Made by a program: the position numbers and the translations under genes. 64,000 nucleotides of DNA from Plantago ovata (lineage: Eukaryota > Streptophyta > Magnoliopsida > Lamiales > Plantaginaceae): positions 56,394,425-56,458,424 of the forward strand of contig CM051457.1 of NCBI GenBank assembly GCA_028274465.1, written 5' to 3'. The notes below the pieces were generated by a model. That model was not told the DNA's origin. It saw nothing but the letters and a program-made list of their open reading frames with translations, and ran no database searches. Positions within the stretch are counted from its first letter, which is position 1; each line of letters starts with the position of its first letter. Below, one piece after another: positions 40,699 through 51,542 of the stretch.

Positions 40699-42228
40699 TC
40701 TTTTCACATGTCCGCTCTCAGCCAACCGAGGCCAAACCGTTCGGTAACATCTAGTATCACGTTTTATTTACTCATTTTCTTTTGCTAGGGACTAGCTTAA
40801 GTTTCATGAGGGGGATGGGATGTGAACCATGATGTTAAGTATTGTTTGGCTTTGTGTTAGTATCTTGTTTTTTGTTTGCATTTGCACGTTTACTGCTTTC
40901 CTAGTTTTTAGTTGCATACACTACATTCATCCTAGGATAGTTTTGCATGTTTTATGTGGAGTTTATTGCCAAATTTTTTGAACTTTTTTTTTAGTGGGTA
41001 GATTAACTAATTATGACATTAATCATATGCTTCATCTCTATAAATTTGTTTGAGGTTTTTCTCGTTTGGCTTGTCACATTCATATATTGCACTTAGTTAA
41101 GCTTGCTAGTCTCGACATCACTTTGTGGTGTTTTCTCTATTGCGGTTCACGAAAGCCTTTATAATAGGATGATGCATGTTAGGATCTTATGGTTGTTTTC
41201 CCGAGTAATTATGTACCTAAGAGGCAACTAGTCTTCACCTTGCTTTGAGATTGCTAAATGCCTAGGAAGGAGGTAGTGTGAGATTGTGTGATCCTTTGTT
41301 TGCAACCTATTCTTTCGAATAGGTTTGGGGAGGGGGTTACGCTATCATTGGACTTGTTTTTCAATTTTTAGTGTGTGTTGTGAGTTTATTTTCCTTTTTC
41401 GTAAATGTTGTACTCCTACCTATTCTTTCGAATGGGTTTGGGGAGGTCGTTTGTGAGTCATTTTTGTTTCTTTTTCGTTGTGCTACTGCTGGCTAAAAAA
41501 AAGATATAATCGAAAAAAAAGAAGAAAAAATTCCAGAAAAAAAGAAAAAATCTGGAAAAGAAAAAAAAAAGAAAAAAAAGAAAAGACCCAAAAAAAAAAA
41601 AGAAGGGTCCAAAAAAAAAAAGAGTCAAAAAGCAGTTAAGCAAAGTGTTTGTCTCAATTTTCAATTCATGTAATGTTCGTAATCGAGTTGTAATTTATGT
41701 TTTTTGTTTGTTTGAGTGTCATCTGTTCTAGACCACCCTCGTCCTGCCATTCCGGAAGTGGTGAATAGATTAAGACTTTGCTTGAGAGATGGGTAGAATA
41801 GGGGAGAGTTATCTTTTTAGGGAACCCTCCTTCGTTTGATGAGAGCCAGTATTGGTTTGACCTCTTTGAGGAAAAGTCTTAACTCGGTGAACAGCAGTAA
41901 GTCCTAAGTTTCATAGGCACGGGACAACCATTCGTATTTTAACATGTTTCATTACGTCGTCACTGACTAGGTCCAGGTAGAGAATGTTACGAGAGACTAT
42001 CTTGTTTGACATAAGTGCTTATGTGAATGTCTATGAGTCAATCGAGGCATCCTTCAACCAATATCCATGTTATGATTTATATGGTTTGTGTTCATATGTT
42101 TTTTGATAGATTCAATAGATTAGTTCATTTGATTTGGCATGAGACTCCATTTTTTGTGTTGCATTGTTTTTTGCATTAGAGTCTAGCTTAGTTGCTTGAG
42201 GACAAGCAAAGGTTCGGTTTGGGGAGTT
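40699..42228 (+). other. G3 non-coding 3' region
   Basis: It contains two AACCTATTC / GAATAGGTT-type hairpins, each followed by GGTTTGGGGAGG (41304-41335 and about 41418-41445), and an A-rich low-complexity tract (41498-41632). It ends in the true polypurine tract GGTTTGGGGAGTT at 42216-42228. Conserved with G2 (19020-20495). No coding potential seen. Confidence 0.65.
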
Positions 42229-42859
42229 TGATGAACGTGTATTTTACACTTTCATTCGAGTCTTTTTTCACCAATTTAGCTATCCTCTATGTTAATTTAG
42301 CTATATTTAGTGCATTTTATTAGAATAGTGTCACGTTTCCCTTTAGTTTGTATTTTACAGGTTTTGGGTGAAAAATGAGGTTTTTCGGGCAATTATATTG
42401 AAGTGGACGAGGAATTGGTGTTCCGAAGGCATTTTTGGAGTATCTAGAAGATTTCGGATAGGATTTGAAGTCTAAGGGTCGAGTCTGAAGGCTAAAAGGT
42501 CACTAGAAGGCAAAAATCGAGTCCGAAAAGGAAAAGAAATAAAAAAACGCGTCGAAAACGCGTCCAAGGCCGGCTGGAGGTCCCGGGCGATTCGCCCGGG
42601 ATGTGGGGCGGTTCGCCCCACACCAGGCGATTCGCCCGGTGTGTGGGGCAATTCGCCCCACACCGGCCGAACCTCTATATATAATTGCTCAGTTTCTCCA
42701 TTTTTTCATACTTTCTCAAACCTTTTCTCTCACCTTTCTCATTAGTTTTAGGTAGGAATTCTCCAGAGCCTGTTTTGGGGATTCTTAGCATAGGAGGCAC
42801 TTTTTCTTATCATTTTGGAGCTTGTGAGATCGCTATTCTTCGGAGATTGACAACCTTCG
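42229..42859 (+). repeat. G3 3' LTR, truncated at 631 bp
   Basis: It starts correctly after the polypurine tract and ends abruptly at CAACCTTCG. There it is joined to 55 bp of Copia gag (42860-42914) with a 2-bp CG overlap at the junction. It differs from 34822-36023 at several positions. Confidence 0.88.
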
Positions 42860-42914
42860 CTGACTGAACTAAACTCTTATCTGAGAGACCCATCTCAGAA
42901 AGAAGGTTTAGGTG
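42860..42914 (+). repeat. 55-bp duplicate of the Copia gag flank
   Basis: Identical to 34767-34821, the Copia gag sequence immediately left of the G3 5' LTR, including AGGTG. It proves that the following LTR was copied together with the left flank. Confidence 0.95.
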
Positions 42915-44116
42915 TGATGAACGTGTATTTAACACTTTCATTGGAGTCTTTTTTCACCAATTTGGCTATCCTCTATGTTAATTTAGCTATATTTTAGTGC
43001 ATTTTATTAGAATAGTGTCACGTTTCCCTTTAGTTTGTATTTTACAGGTTTTTGGTGAAAAACAAGGTTTTCCGGGCAATTATATTGAAGTGGACGAGGA
43101 ATTGGGGTTCCGAAGGCATTTTGGGAGTATCTAGAAGATTCCGGATAGGATTTGAAGTATAGGGGTCGAGTCTGAAGGCTAAAAGGTCACTAGAAGGCAA
43201 AAACCGAGTCCGGAAAGGAAAAGAAATCCAAAAACGCGTCGAAAACGCGTCCAAGGCCGGCTGGAGGTCCCGGGCGATTCGCCCAGGACGTGGGGTGGTT
43301 CGCCCCACACCAGGCGATTCGCCGGTGTGTGGGGCGACTCGCCCCACACCGTCCGAACCTCTATATATAGTTGCTCAGTTTCTCCGTTTTTTCATACTTT
43401 CTCAGACCTTTTCTCTCACCTTTCTCATTAGTTTTAGGTAGGAATTCTCCAGAGCCTGTTCTGGGGATTCTTAGCATAGGAGACACTTTTTCTTATCGTT
43501 TTGGAGCTTGTGAGATCGCGATTCTTCGGAGATTGACAACCTTCTGTAACATTGTATCTTACAGTTTTTTTATTCATATTTATTTATCTTTCAACATGTT
43601 TTCATTCAATCTTTCTATGATTTCTGTTGATTGCATGTCATCTATGAGTAGCTAAATTTATCGTTGGTGATAGTATGTGATTTCTTAGCGAAGGGTTAAT
43701 AATTATGCTGATGGCGGTAAAGCGAATCAGACTTTGAGTTATTGCTTTATTTCTTTGATCTATCTAAAACCTCTATCTTCGTAGTGTTGAATAATAACGG
43801 AATACAATTGGACAATTCATTGATCAAAGATCTCTATGCAAAACGATCGGGTACTTCATGCATGATTATTAACCTGCTATGCTTTGAATGATCATACTAT
43901 CACTAACCTCCATTATCAGATAAGAAAAACCTTTGCTAAGTCGTTTTTTGATTTTATATTTTATGTTAGATTAGATAAAGCTAGTTATAGTCCTTAGAGA
44001 TCGACACTCGAGGTTATTTTACTGCTACACTACGATTTTCGTTGTAGTTGTGAATTGCCTTTGGCTAAATACAAATTTATTTGATTAATTAGAATCTGAC
44101 AAATTCCGGTTCATCA
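42915..44116 (+). repeat. Second full LTR of G3 (solo LTR of a duplicated copy)
   Basis: 1202 bp, flanked by AGGTG on both sides (42910-42914 and 44117-44121). It shares diagnostic bases with the 5' LTR (CCAATTTGG, ACCGTCCG) against the truncated 3' LTR. Confidence 0.9.
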
Positions 44117-44121
44117 AGGTG

Positions 44122-44848
44122 CAACGTATGAAGGTGATGATGTAATAATCTTGAGTCGACAAATCACCAATTACCTTTGTGCGTGCAACTGGTAGTGGTC
44201 AACCAGAACTCTATCAGATTGGTCAATCTAAGGTTGCTGACATATGCAATCAAGTACATACGATCGTAAAGCCCGCTGTTGCTACTCAAAGTAACAAGGC
44301 TTTAAAAGGAAAACAGGTTGTTGAAAAGCAAACTGTTAAGAAACAGGATGCTGTAAAGCATTCCGCCAAACAAGTCGCTGAAAAGCAATTTGTTAAGTCA
44401 AAAGGCAATATTACTAAAAGTAATCAGAAGAGCTTTGCTGACAAACCTGAATCAAGTAAGGTTGCTGAGACAAAAGGTCAGCATTCTCCGAAAAGTGAAC
44501 TGGGTTTCAAAACCAAGCAAAGTCAACTTTTTCATGAGTATAAGCAAAGTCAGCAAAGATACTTCAAAGAGATGTACAAAACCAAGCCTAAGAGTTCTGA
44601 CAAAACTCAAAACGCTAGGACTAGAAGGAACCTTGCCAGAAAAGAACTTACTGAAAAGTATGTTCAGCAAAAAGGTCAACCAAGCAAGACACCACATCAG
44701 AAAGTGGACTTGATTAGCAATGATCAAAAGTCTTTCGGTTCTAAACCCTCTAGTTCCTCAACAAGTCAAGATTGAAAAACTCAAGATTTGGGTTTCCACT
44801 GGACTCTTTCTTGAACATGTTAATGGACATCCAATATTGGATAATTAA
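44122..44848 (+). pseudogene. Copia D/B gag, C-terminal part
   Basis: It continues gag after G3. The basic tail has KGKQVVEKQTVKKQ and KSKGNITKSNQKS, with ARTRRNLARKELTEKY. Compared with Copia A it lacks about ten bases near 44765, which shifts the frame so that the 44179 frame stops early. The original stop TAA is at 44846-44848, 8 nt before the pol frame. Confidence 0.8.
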
Positions 44849-44853
44849 CTTGT

Positions 44854-47800
44854 TTGTTCTTGATTGTGCAGACTTCAGCCACGGAGACAAACAATGCAAT
44901 TTGGCACTTTGACAGTGGTTGTGGAAAGCACATGACGGGCAACAAGAAAAACCTTATAAACTATAGACGGTGGTCTAAAGTTCCAACAATAAGGTTTACT
45001 GTTGGAGGCTTTGGTTCTACGAAACGTTATGGTGACGTGAAGTTAGGATGCATTACCATATCGGGAATTCTTTATGTCAAAAATCTTAAGTTTAGCCGTT
45101 TCAGCATGAGTCAATTCGCTGACAAAGGTTACTTCATCAAGATCAAAAGTGATGAATGTAAACTTATAGACTTTGAGACAAAGAAGGTTATTATTGTTGC
45201 TAGAAGATCAGGAGGTCTCTATACCGTAGATTGGTCTTCAGCAATTGTTGAAAAATACCTTGTCTCAGATCATGATTGCCTTGCTAAAAAAGCATGGTTA
45301 TGGCATAAACGAACAAGTCACCTAAACTTCAAGACGCTGGATAAGCTGTCTAAAAAGGCACTTGTAGTTGGATTACCTAAGGTTACTTTTAAGAAGGATG
45401 GTGTTTGCAATGCATGTCAGCAAGGAAAGCAAACTAAATCTTCTTTCAAGAACAAGGAAGTACCGTCAACTACAAAACCTTTACAACTCTTGCACATGGA
45501 CTTGTTTGAATCTTCTTCAACAAAATATGCTGGCAAGAAGTATGGTCTGGTGGTGGTAGATGACTATTCAAGATTCACTTGGGTAGTATTTATCAAGCAC
45601 AAGCCTGAAACAAGGACTGAAATACCTAACTTGCTGAATAAGCTTGAAGTCATGAAAAATGATAAGGTAAAAGTCATAAGAACAGACCATGGTACTGAGT
45701 TTGTAAACCAGTACATAACTGAGTATTGCACTTCAAAAGGCATACAACATCAGTTATCCTCAGTAAGGACACCTCAACAAAATGGTGTTGCTGAAAGGAA
45801 GAATCGTACCCTTAAGGAACCAGCTAGAACGATACTTGCTGACACTGAAATAAGTGAAGCTTATTGGGTTGAAGCGATTAATACCTCCTGCTATACTCAG
45901 AATAGATGTTTGATAACTAAGGAATACAACAAAACTCCTTATGAGTTATTTGTTGAAAGTCCTCCTAACATCACCCATCTAAGAGTATGTGGTTGTAAAT
46001 GCTTTATTCTTAACAATGGTAGAGAATACTTAAGAACATTTCAACCAAAGGCAGACGAAGCGATATTTCTTGGTTACTCCTTGCATAGTAAATCTTATAG
46101 AGTTTACAACAAAATGGCACAAAAGATCGAAGAATCAGTGCATGTTGTATTCTATGAAAAGTCACAAGGAGTTCCTGCTGAAAAAGAAATATCAGAATGT
46201 ATGAATAAGTTACTCATACACGAGCAAATAACTGAATCTGATGCTAGGAATTTCAAATCAATTGAACTAAATGATGATTCTGACAATGACTCTCCTCCCC
46301 CAAGTCATGACAAGATAAATATAGTTCATGATAAAGAATTTCCAGCAAAAGACGCGGTTGCTCCGGATGTTGCTGAAACTATGCAACTTACTGTGCCTGC
46401 TGACGAGTTACCTCAAACCAGTAATGCTGAACAAGCAGTTGCTGATGAACCTATTTCAGCAGAGACACAACAAGATAAGATAACAGTAGTACTGAGCAAG
46501 TACATGCTGAAGAGTCACATGTTGAAACGCAAACTTATCCAGATCCAAAGAGCAGAAAACCTGTTAATAAATGGATTAGAGATCATCCCTCTACGGATAT
46601 GATTGGTGATATTGACAAACGCCAAGTGACTAGATCCAAAGTATCTACTAATCAAGAACTTGCTGAAGAAGCAAATGTCATTGAAGTAGAAGCTTTGTTC
46701 TCTTCTTTTTTCAGCAATTGAACACAAGACCATAGAAGAAGCTGTAAAGCATTCTGAATGGATCAAGGAAATGCAAGAAGAACTGGATCAATTTGAAAGG
46801 AACAAAGTCTGGAAACTTGTACCCCTTGTTGAAGGAAAGAAAGCAATTGGTACAAAGTGGGTGTTCAGAAACAAGCTGAGTGAGTCTGGAGAAGTAACAA
46901 GGAACAAAGCACGTTTGGTCGCTCAGCTGTCAGACTGAAGGATTGGACTATGATGAGTCTTATGCACCAGTTCCAGGATGCAATTGGACTTTTCTTGGCC
47001 TTTGATTCTCACAATGACTTCATTGTTTATCAAATGGATGTTAAAAGTGCATTCCTAAATGGTGAACTTGCTGAAGAAGTCTACTTGGAACAACCCTCTG
47101 TCTTTGAACTTCCCTAAGAAACCAAGATGGTATACAAGCTTCAGAAAGTTGTATATGGTCTAAAGCAAGCACCAAGAGCTTGGTATGATACCTTAGCTAA
47201 GTTCTTGATGGATAATGGATTCAAGAAAGGTGAAGTTGACAAAACCTTATTTACCATGAACCATGATGGTAAAATACTCTTAGTCCAGATATATGTGGAT
47301 GACATAATATTTTGATCTAGGGACAAGCAACTTTGTGATGATTTTTCCAAACTCATGACAAACAAGTTTGAAATGAGTATGATGGGTAAATTGAGTTATT
47401 TCCTAGGATTGCAAGTCAAGCAACTCAAAGATGGAATATTCATAAATCAAGGAAAGTATGCAAAGGAAATGCTCATAAAGTTCAGGATCAAAGAGGAAGA
47501 AAAATCTGAAAAGATCCCTATGAGTGTTGGTACCAAATTGGGCTATACTAAACAAGATAAAAGTGATGATGAACACAGGTATAAGAAGCTCATTGGTTCC
47601 TTGCTGTATTTAACAGCAAGTAGACCGGATATTCAGTATGTTGTTTGTGTGTGTGCAAGATTCCAATCTGATCCAAGAGAATCACACTACAAAAAGGCAC
47701 TTAAGATACTGAAATATTTCAAAGGTACAGTCCATGTTGGATTATGGTATCCAAAAGATTCTGGATTGGAATTGGTTGGTTATTCTGATGCTGATCATGG

Positions 47801-48242
47801 AGGATCAACTCTTGATAGAAAAAGTACCTCTGGAACTTATCAGTTTCTAGGTACAAGATTAATATCATGGTTCAGCAAGAAGAAAACTTGTGTTGCCAAT
47901 TCATCCACTGAATTTGAATACATTGCGGCTGGTTGTTGCACAGCTCAAATCCTATGGATTCAGCAACAATTAAGAGACTATGTTATTTCTGCAAAGAAAA
48001 CACCAATCTTTTGTGATAATACAAGTGCTATTGCTATCACGCAAAATCCTAAGTTCCACTCAAGGACAAAGCACATTGATATTAGACATCATTTCATTAG
48101 AGATCATGTGGAAAAAGGAGATATTGAGGTTGTAAAAGTAGGTACTGATGATCAACTTACTGACATCTTTACCAAGCCCCTACCAGATAATAGGTTCGCA
48201 ATGCTAAGGTATAACCTTGGATTGATTGAACTACCTCAATAA
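44854..48242 (+). pseudogene. Copia D/B pol: protease, integrase, RT, RNase H
   Basis: PR-IN is open to 46602: WHFDSGCGKHMTG, CNACQQGKQ, VVVDDYSRFTW, VIRTDHGTEFVN and TPQQNGVAERKNRTL. Between 46600 and 47130 several indels and stops break the linker and the start of RT, including lost sequence where Copia A reads the [13 protein letters not shown] region. RT then resumes with [14 protein letters not shown] and the catalytic VDDIIF, followed by a nonsense codon at 47313-47315. RNase H reads [15 protein letters not shown] and [12 protein letters not shown], with the stop at 48240-48242. The first in-frame codon is TTG, so no independent start exists. Confidence 0.9.
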
Positions 48243-48258
48243 TAAGTGATACATTTGG

Positions 48259-48632
48259 TGGATTGCTGAAAGAGGCATTCAGCAAGCCAATGATTGATTA
48301 CATGTATTCTTTATAAAATTCCTTCCACTGATTTCTCTAAAAAGAACTGATTGTACATTACATGTTTGCTGAAACAGGCATTCAACAAGTAATTCCTTCA
48401 AACCGGGTATTTGTTAGGAAACTTGATCACTTGCTGAGACGGGTATTCAGTAAAGAAAAACTTTAAAGATTGCTGAAACTGGCATTCAGACAATCAAAGA
48501 TACTGAAACAGGTATTCAAGTATCAAAAGAAAAATCTGAGACGGGAACTCAGCAAAGAGCAAGAATACTTCTCAGATTTTACCTAAAGATAACTCAATAT
48601 AAAAGAATTTGCTGAGACGGGAACTCAGAAAT
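48259..48632 (+). repeat. Array of eight hairpins with constant loop (Copia D/B)
   Basis: Dyads at 48259-48289, 48366-48388, 48393-48420, 48429-48454, 48468-48495, 48499-48524, 48535-48553 and 48607-48632. Loops are AGAGGCA, ACAGGCA, CCGGGTA, ACGGGTA, ACTGGCA, ACAGGTA, ACGGGAA and ACGGGAA, flanked by CTGAA/TTCAG or CTGAG/CTCAG. They lie between the pol stop and the internal polypurine tract, as in Copia A. Compared hairpin by hairpin with A, the loop-closing pair switches between A-T, G-C and T-A while pairing is kept. Confidence 0.82.
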
Positions 48633-49979
48633 GTCTTTTACCTCAAAGAAATATGAGATATTTGATTAAGGGGGAATTTTCAGCAAATACATTAGGTACT
48701 TCTATGAACAAGAACCGGACGAAGAAAATGAAGAGGCGTTGAACTTGATTAATCAACAAGGCCTCCTTTTCTTCATTACTGCTCGCACTAAGAAAGTGAG
48801 AATGATGGACACAATGGAATTCTACAACAATGCAGAAATCCAAACCCTTACTGACGGTCAAGGAGTCACTGAAAAACTGATTTCTACCACAGTTCAAGGA
48901 GTGCAAATCATCCTGGAATGGATTGATTTAGCAAACATCTTTTAGATTCCAACTACTAGAACTGAAGATGACATCACTGCCAATGATGAAGAAATTGAAG
49001 CCTTCTACAGTGATGTCAGAAATGAAAGGATGAAGAAAGGCGAGATTGCTCCCGCGACATGGACAAAGCACGTAAAAAGGAAGCATCTCTGCCATTCACT
49101 TGGTCTGGTAGCTCTGCTACTCATCAAAGTCTTAGACTCCCAATTTGGAGGAATTAAAAAAGTAGGCTTGAGAAGGTGACCATTGTTGATGCATATCCAT
49201 GATAACAAAACTGAACTCAACTGGGCTAAGTACATTTTCAACAGACTTGTTGATTGTGTTACTAAGTTCAAGGTCAAGGTTGAAGACAACACAGTCTCAC
49301 CTTCCTTTCCAGTGATGTATGGATGGAAAATATGCTACATCCTTGAACCTTTCAGGATTCATCTAAGAAACCCATTGCCGATTAAGAAATCAGTACGCAA
49401 TGTGGGAAGAGCCTTCTACAAGCAGAATGGACCTAAGGTTGCTGACAAGAAGTCAAAGAAGTCAACAGCTGCAGATGTTGCAGATTTTGATCAGCAAGCT
49501 AGGTATCCAACAGCTGCAAATGTTGTTGAGAATGCAACAGTCAAATGTTTCTTCTGACACCACTGCGGTTGCTGACACTAAAGCACCCAGTGAGAAATCT
49601 AAGAAGAAAAAGAGGAAAGCTGATGATGACACTCAAACTGCAGCTTCATCAGCTGATCCTATTCCTAAGAAGGCACGGACAAAGACTTACCCAAGAAAGA
49701 AAACAACGGCACGAAAGTCCGTTCCAATTGTCCATGTCATTCATGATGACGATGTCCCAATGGTTGCTGAAACGCAAGCCACTATAGTAGATGTTGGTGA
49801 ACTGTTTGCAGAAGCCTTCAACAATCAACTTAACATTGATTCATCTACTGAAGCGAGACCACATGGCAGTGGAAATGAAAATCCTGCCCAAGTCCCCTTA
49901 GAAGATATACATTGTAGATAATCTTGATGACAACACTCTGGAACCAGCAAGTGACATCGCTGCAGATTTGAGAAGAGCT

Positions 49980-51347
49980 GCACTTGCTGAAAATGTTGCT
50001 GAAAAAGCAACTAGTCCGGTCCAAAAGATTGTTGAAGCTGCAATTGCTGAAGAACCACTTACTGAAGAACCACTTGTTGAAACTGCAATGGTTTAAGTCC
50101 TAGAGGTTGCTGAAACACAACAAGAGACGGTATTTGACGACGCATCTCAAGATGCTGAGAATATTAGACCTAGTTCACCAATGACCTGTATTGACAAAGT
50201 TCAACTGGTGCTGACTGACCTAAGCCAGCAAATGGACTTGGAGATTGAAGACAACTCCAACAAGTCAGTAGACATGTTCATGACAAGTAGTGAACTTAGA
50301 GGTCAATATGTCTCTGCTCAACTTGTCAATTCAGAGACAAGGGAGATTGATGAATCTGCACAGACTTCTCAATTAGAGCAAGAAAAGAAGTCTGCTGAAA
50401 GTCCCAGATAATGAAGCTGTTATCATTGCTGAAAGGACTGAGTCACCACCTGCCCTTCTTTAGCAGGTAGTTACCTCAGACATAAGCAAAACTTCACTAT
50501 CTGAAACTTTATCTTTAGCTAATATAATTGTTTCTTTACAGACTTCTCAAGATACAAGTCAGAAGATTGCTAAAACTTCTGCACCAGAATCCACAACACC
50601 TGTTCAACAGGTAGATGAAAATTTTGGTATTTCTACTAAGTTTGAAAACTGAGAAACGCGGAACTTGCTGATGCTGCTGAAAAGATGGTTGCTGAACAAG
50701 CAATTCATCAAGTTGCTGAAACCGCAGTTACTGAAACTGTAATTGCTGAAGAACTAGTTGCTGAAACTGCAATGGTTCAAGTCCCAGAGGTTGCTGAAAC
50801 ACCACAAGAGACACTATTCGACGATGCATCTCGTGATGCTGAGAATATTGGACCTAGTTCACCAAAAACATCCATTGACAAAGTTCAGCTGGTGCTGACT
50901 GAATTAAGCCAGCAAATGGATTTGGAGATTGATGACAACTCCAACAAATCAATAGATGTGTTCATGACTAGCAGTGAACTAAAAGGTCAAGATGTCTCTG
51001 CTCAACTTGTCATTTCAAAGACAAGGGAGATTGCTGAATCTGCATAGCCCTCTCAAATAGAGCAAGAAAAGAAGTCTGCTGAAGAACAAGTCCCAGATAA
51101 TGAAGATGTTGTCATTGCTGAAAGGACTGAGTCACCACCTGCCCTTCTTCAGCAGGTAGTTAACTCAGATATAAGCAATACTTCACTATCTGAAACTCTA
51201 TCTTTTGCTGATATAATCATTTCTTTACAGACTTCTCAAGATACAAGTCAGAAGATTGCTGAAACTTCTGCACCAGAATCCACAACTCCTGTTCAGCAGG
51301 TAGATGAAGTTTTTGGTAATTCAACTATGTTTGAAAACTTAGTACTT
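49980..51347 (+). repeat. ~684-bp direct tandem duplication in the extra ORF
   Basis: Sequence from about 50050-50660 recurs at about 50735-51345 with an offset of 684 bp, e.g. TTGACAAAGTTCAACTGGTG at 50191 and its near-copy at 50875. The first copy has more stops. Copia A appears to have one copy in its homologous part. Confidence 0.8.
51156..51230 (+). other. Intron-like in-frame segment 1 (exitron candidate)
   Basis: CTTCAGCAG|GTAGTTAAC...TTTCTTTACAG|ACTTCTCAAG; 75 bp, T-rich, phase 0, no stop when read through. A copy of the same length lies at 50467-50541 in the duplicated segment. Confidence 0.5.
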
Positions 51348-51371
51348 GTATCTAACTTCAAATTATTTCAG
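51300..51371 (+). other. Intron-like in-frame segment 2 (exitron candidate)
   Basis: GTTCAGCAG|GTAGATGAAG...AAATTATTTCAG|GATGAACAA; 72 bp, phase 0, open when read through. The 69-bp exon between segments 1 and 2 is 23 codons. Confidence 0.5.
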
Positions 51372-51467
51372 GATGAACAATTCAAGGATGCTTCTCAAGC
51401 TCCTGAAGCAATGGAAATAGTGCCAGCACAACAAAGTGTGCAACATGAGCTTGTTGAACTTCAGCAG

Positions 51468-51542
51468 GTAAATCATGTTCCAGTTTTAGACTCTAAAACT
51501 ATTTTCCAAAACCTTCTTGAACTTAATTTTATTCTTTTTAAG
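51468..51542 (+). other. Intron-like in-frame segment 3 (exitron candidate)
   Basis: CTTCAGCAG|GTAAATCATG...TTCTTTTTAAG|GCTCAAAAGG; 75 bp, phase 0, open when read through. The preceding exon is 96 bp (32 codons). Just downstream a CT dinucleotide appears to be lost from a CT run, which shifts the frame. Confidence 0.5.

Larger units (their letters stand above)
34822..44116 (+). mobile_element. G3: Athila-like non-autonomous gypsy element with a rearranged 3' end
   Basis: Order: AGGTG | LTR 34822-36023 | tRNA-Asp-type primer site | gag-PR | internal promoter-like region and intron | extra ORF | non-coding | polypurine tract | partial LTR 42229-42859 | 55 bp identical to the Copia gag flank (34767-34821) | full LTR 42915-44116 | AGGTG. 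The AGGTG TSD at 34817-34821 and 44117-44121 brackets the whole. No RT, RNase H or integrase is present. The right end is best explained by a tandem duplication of the locus followed by collapse of the second copy to a solo LTR. Confidence 0.88.
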
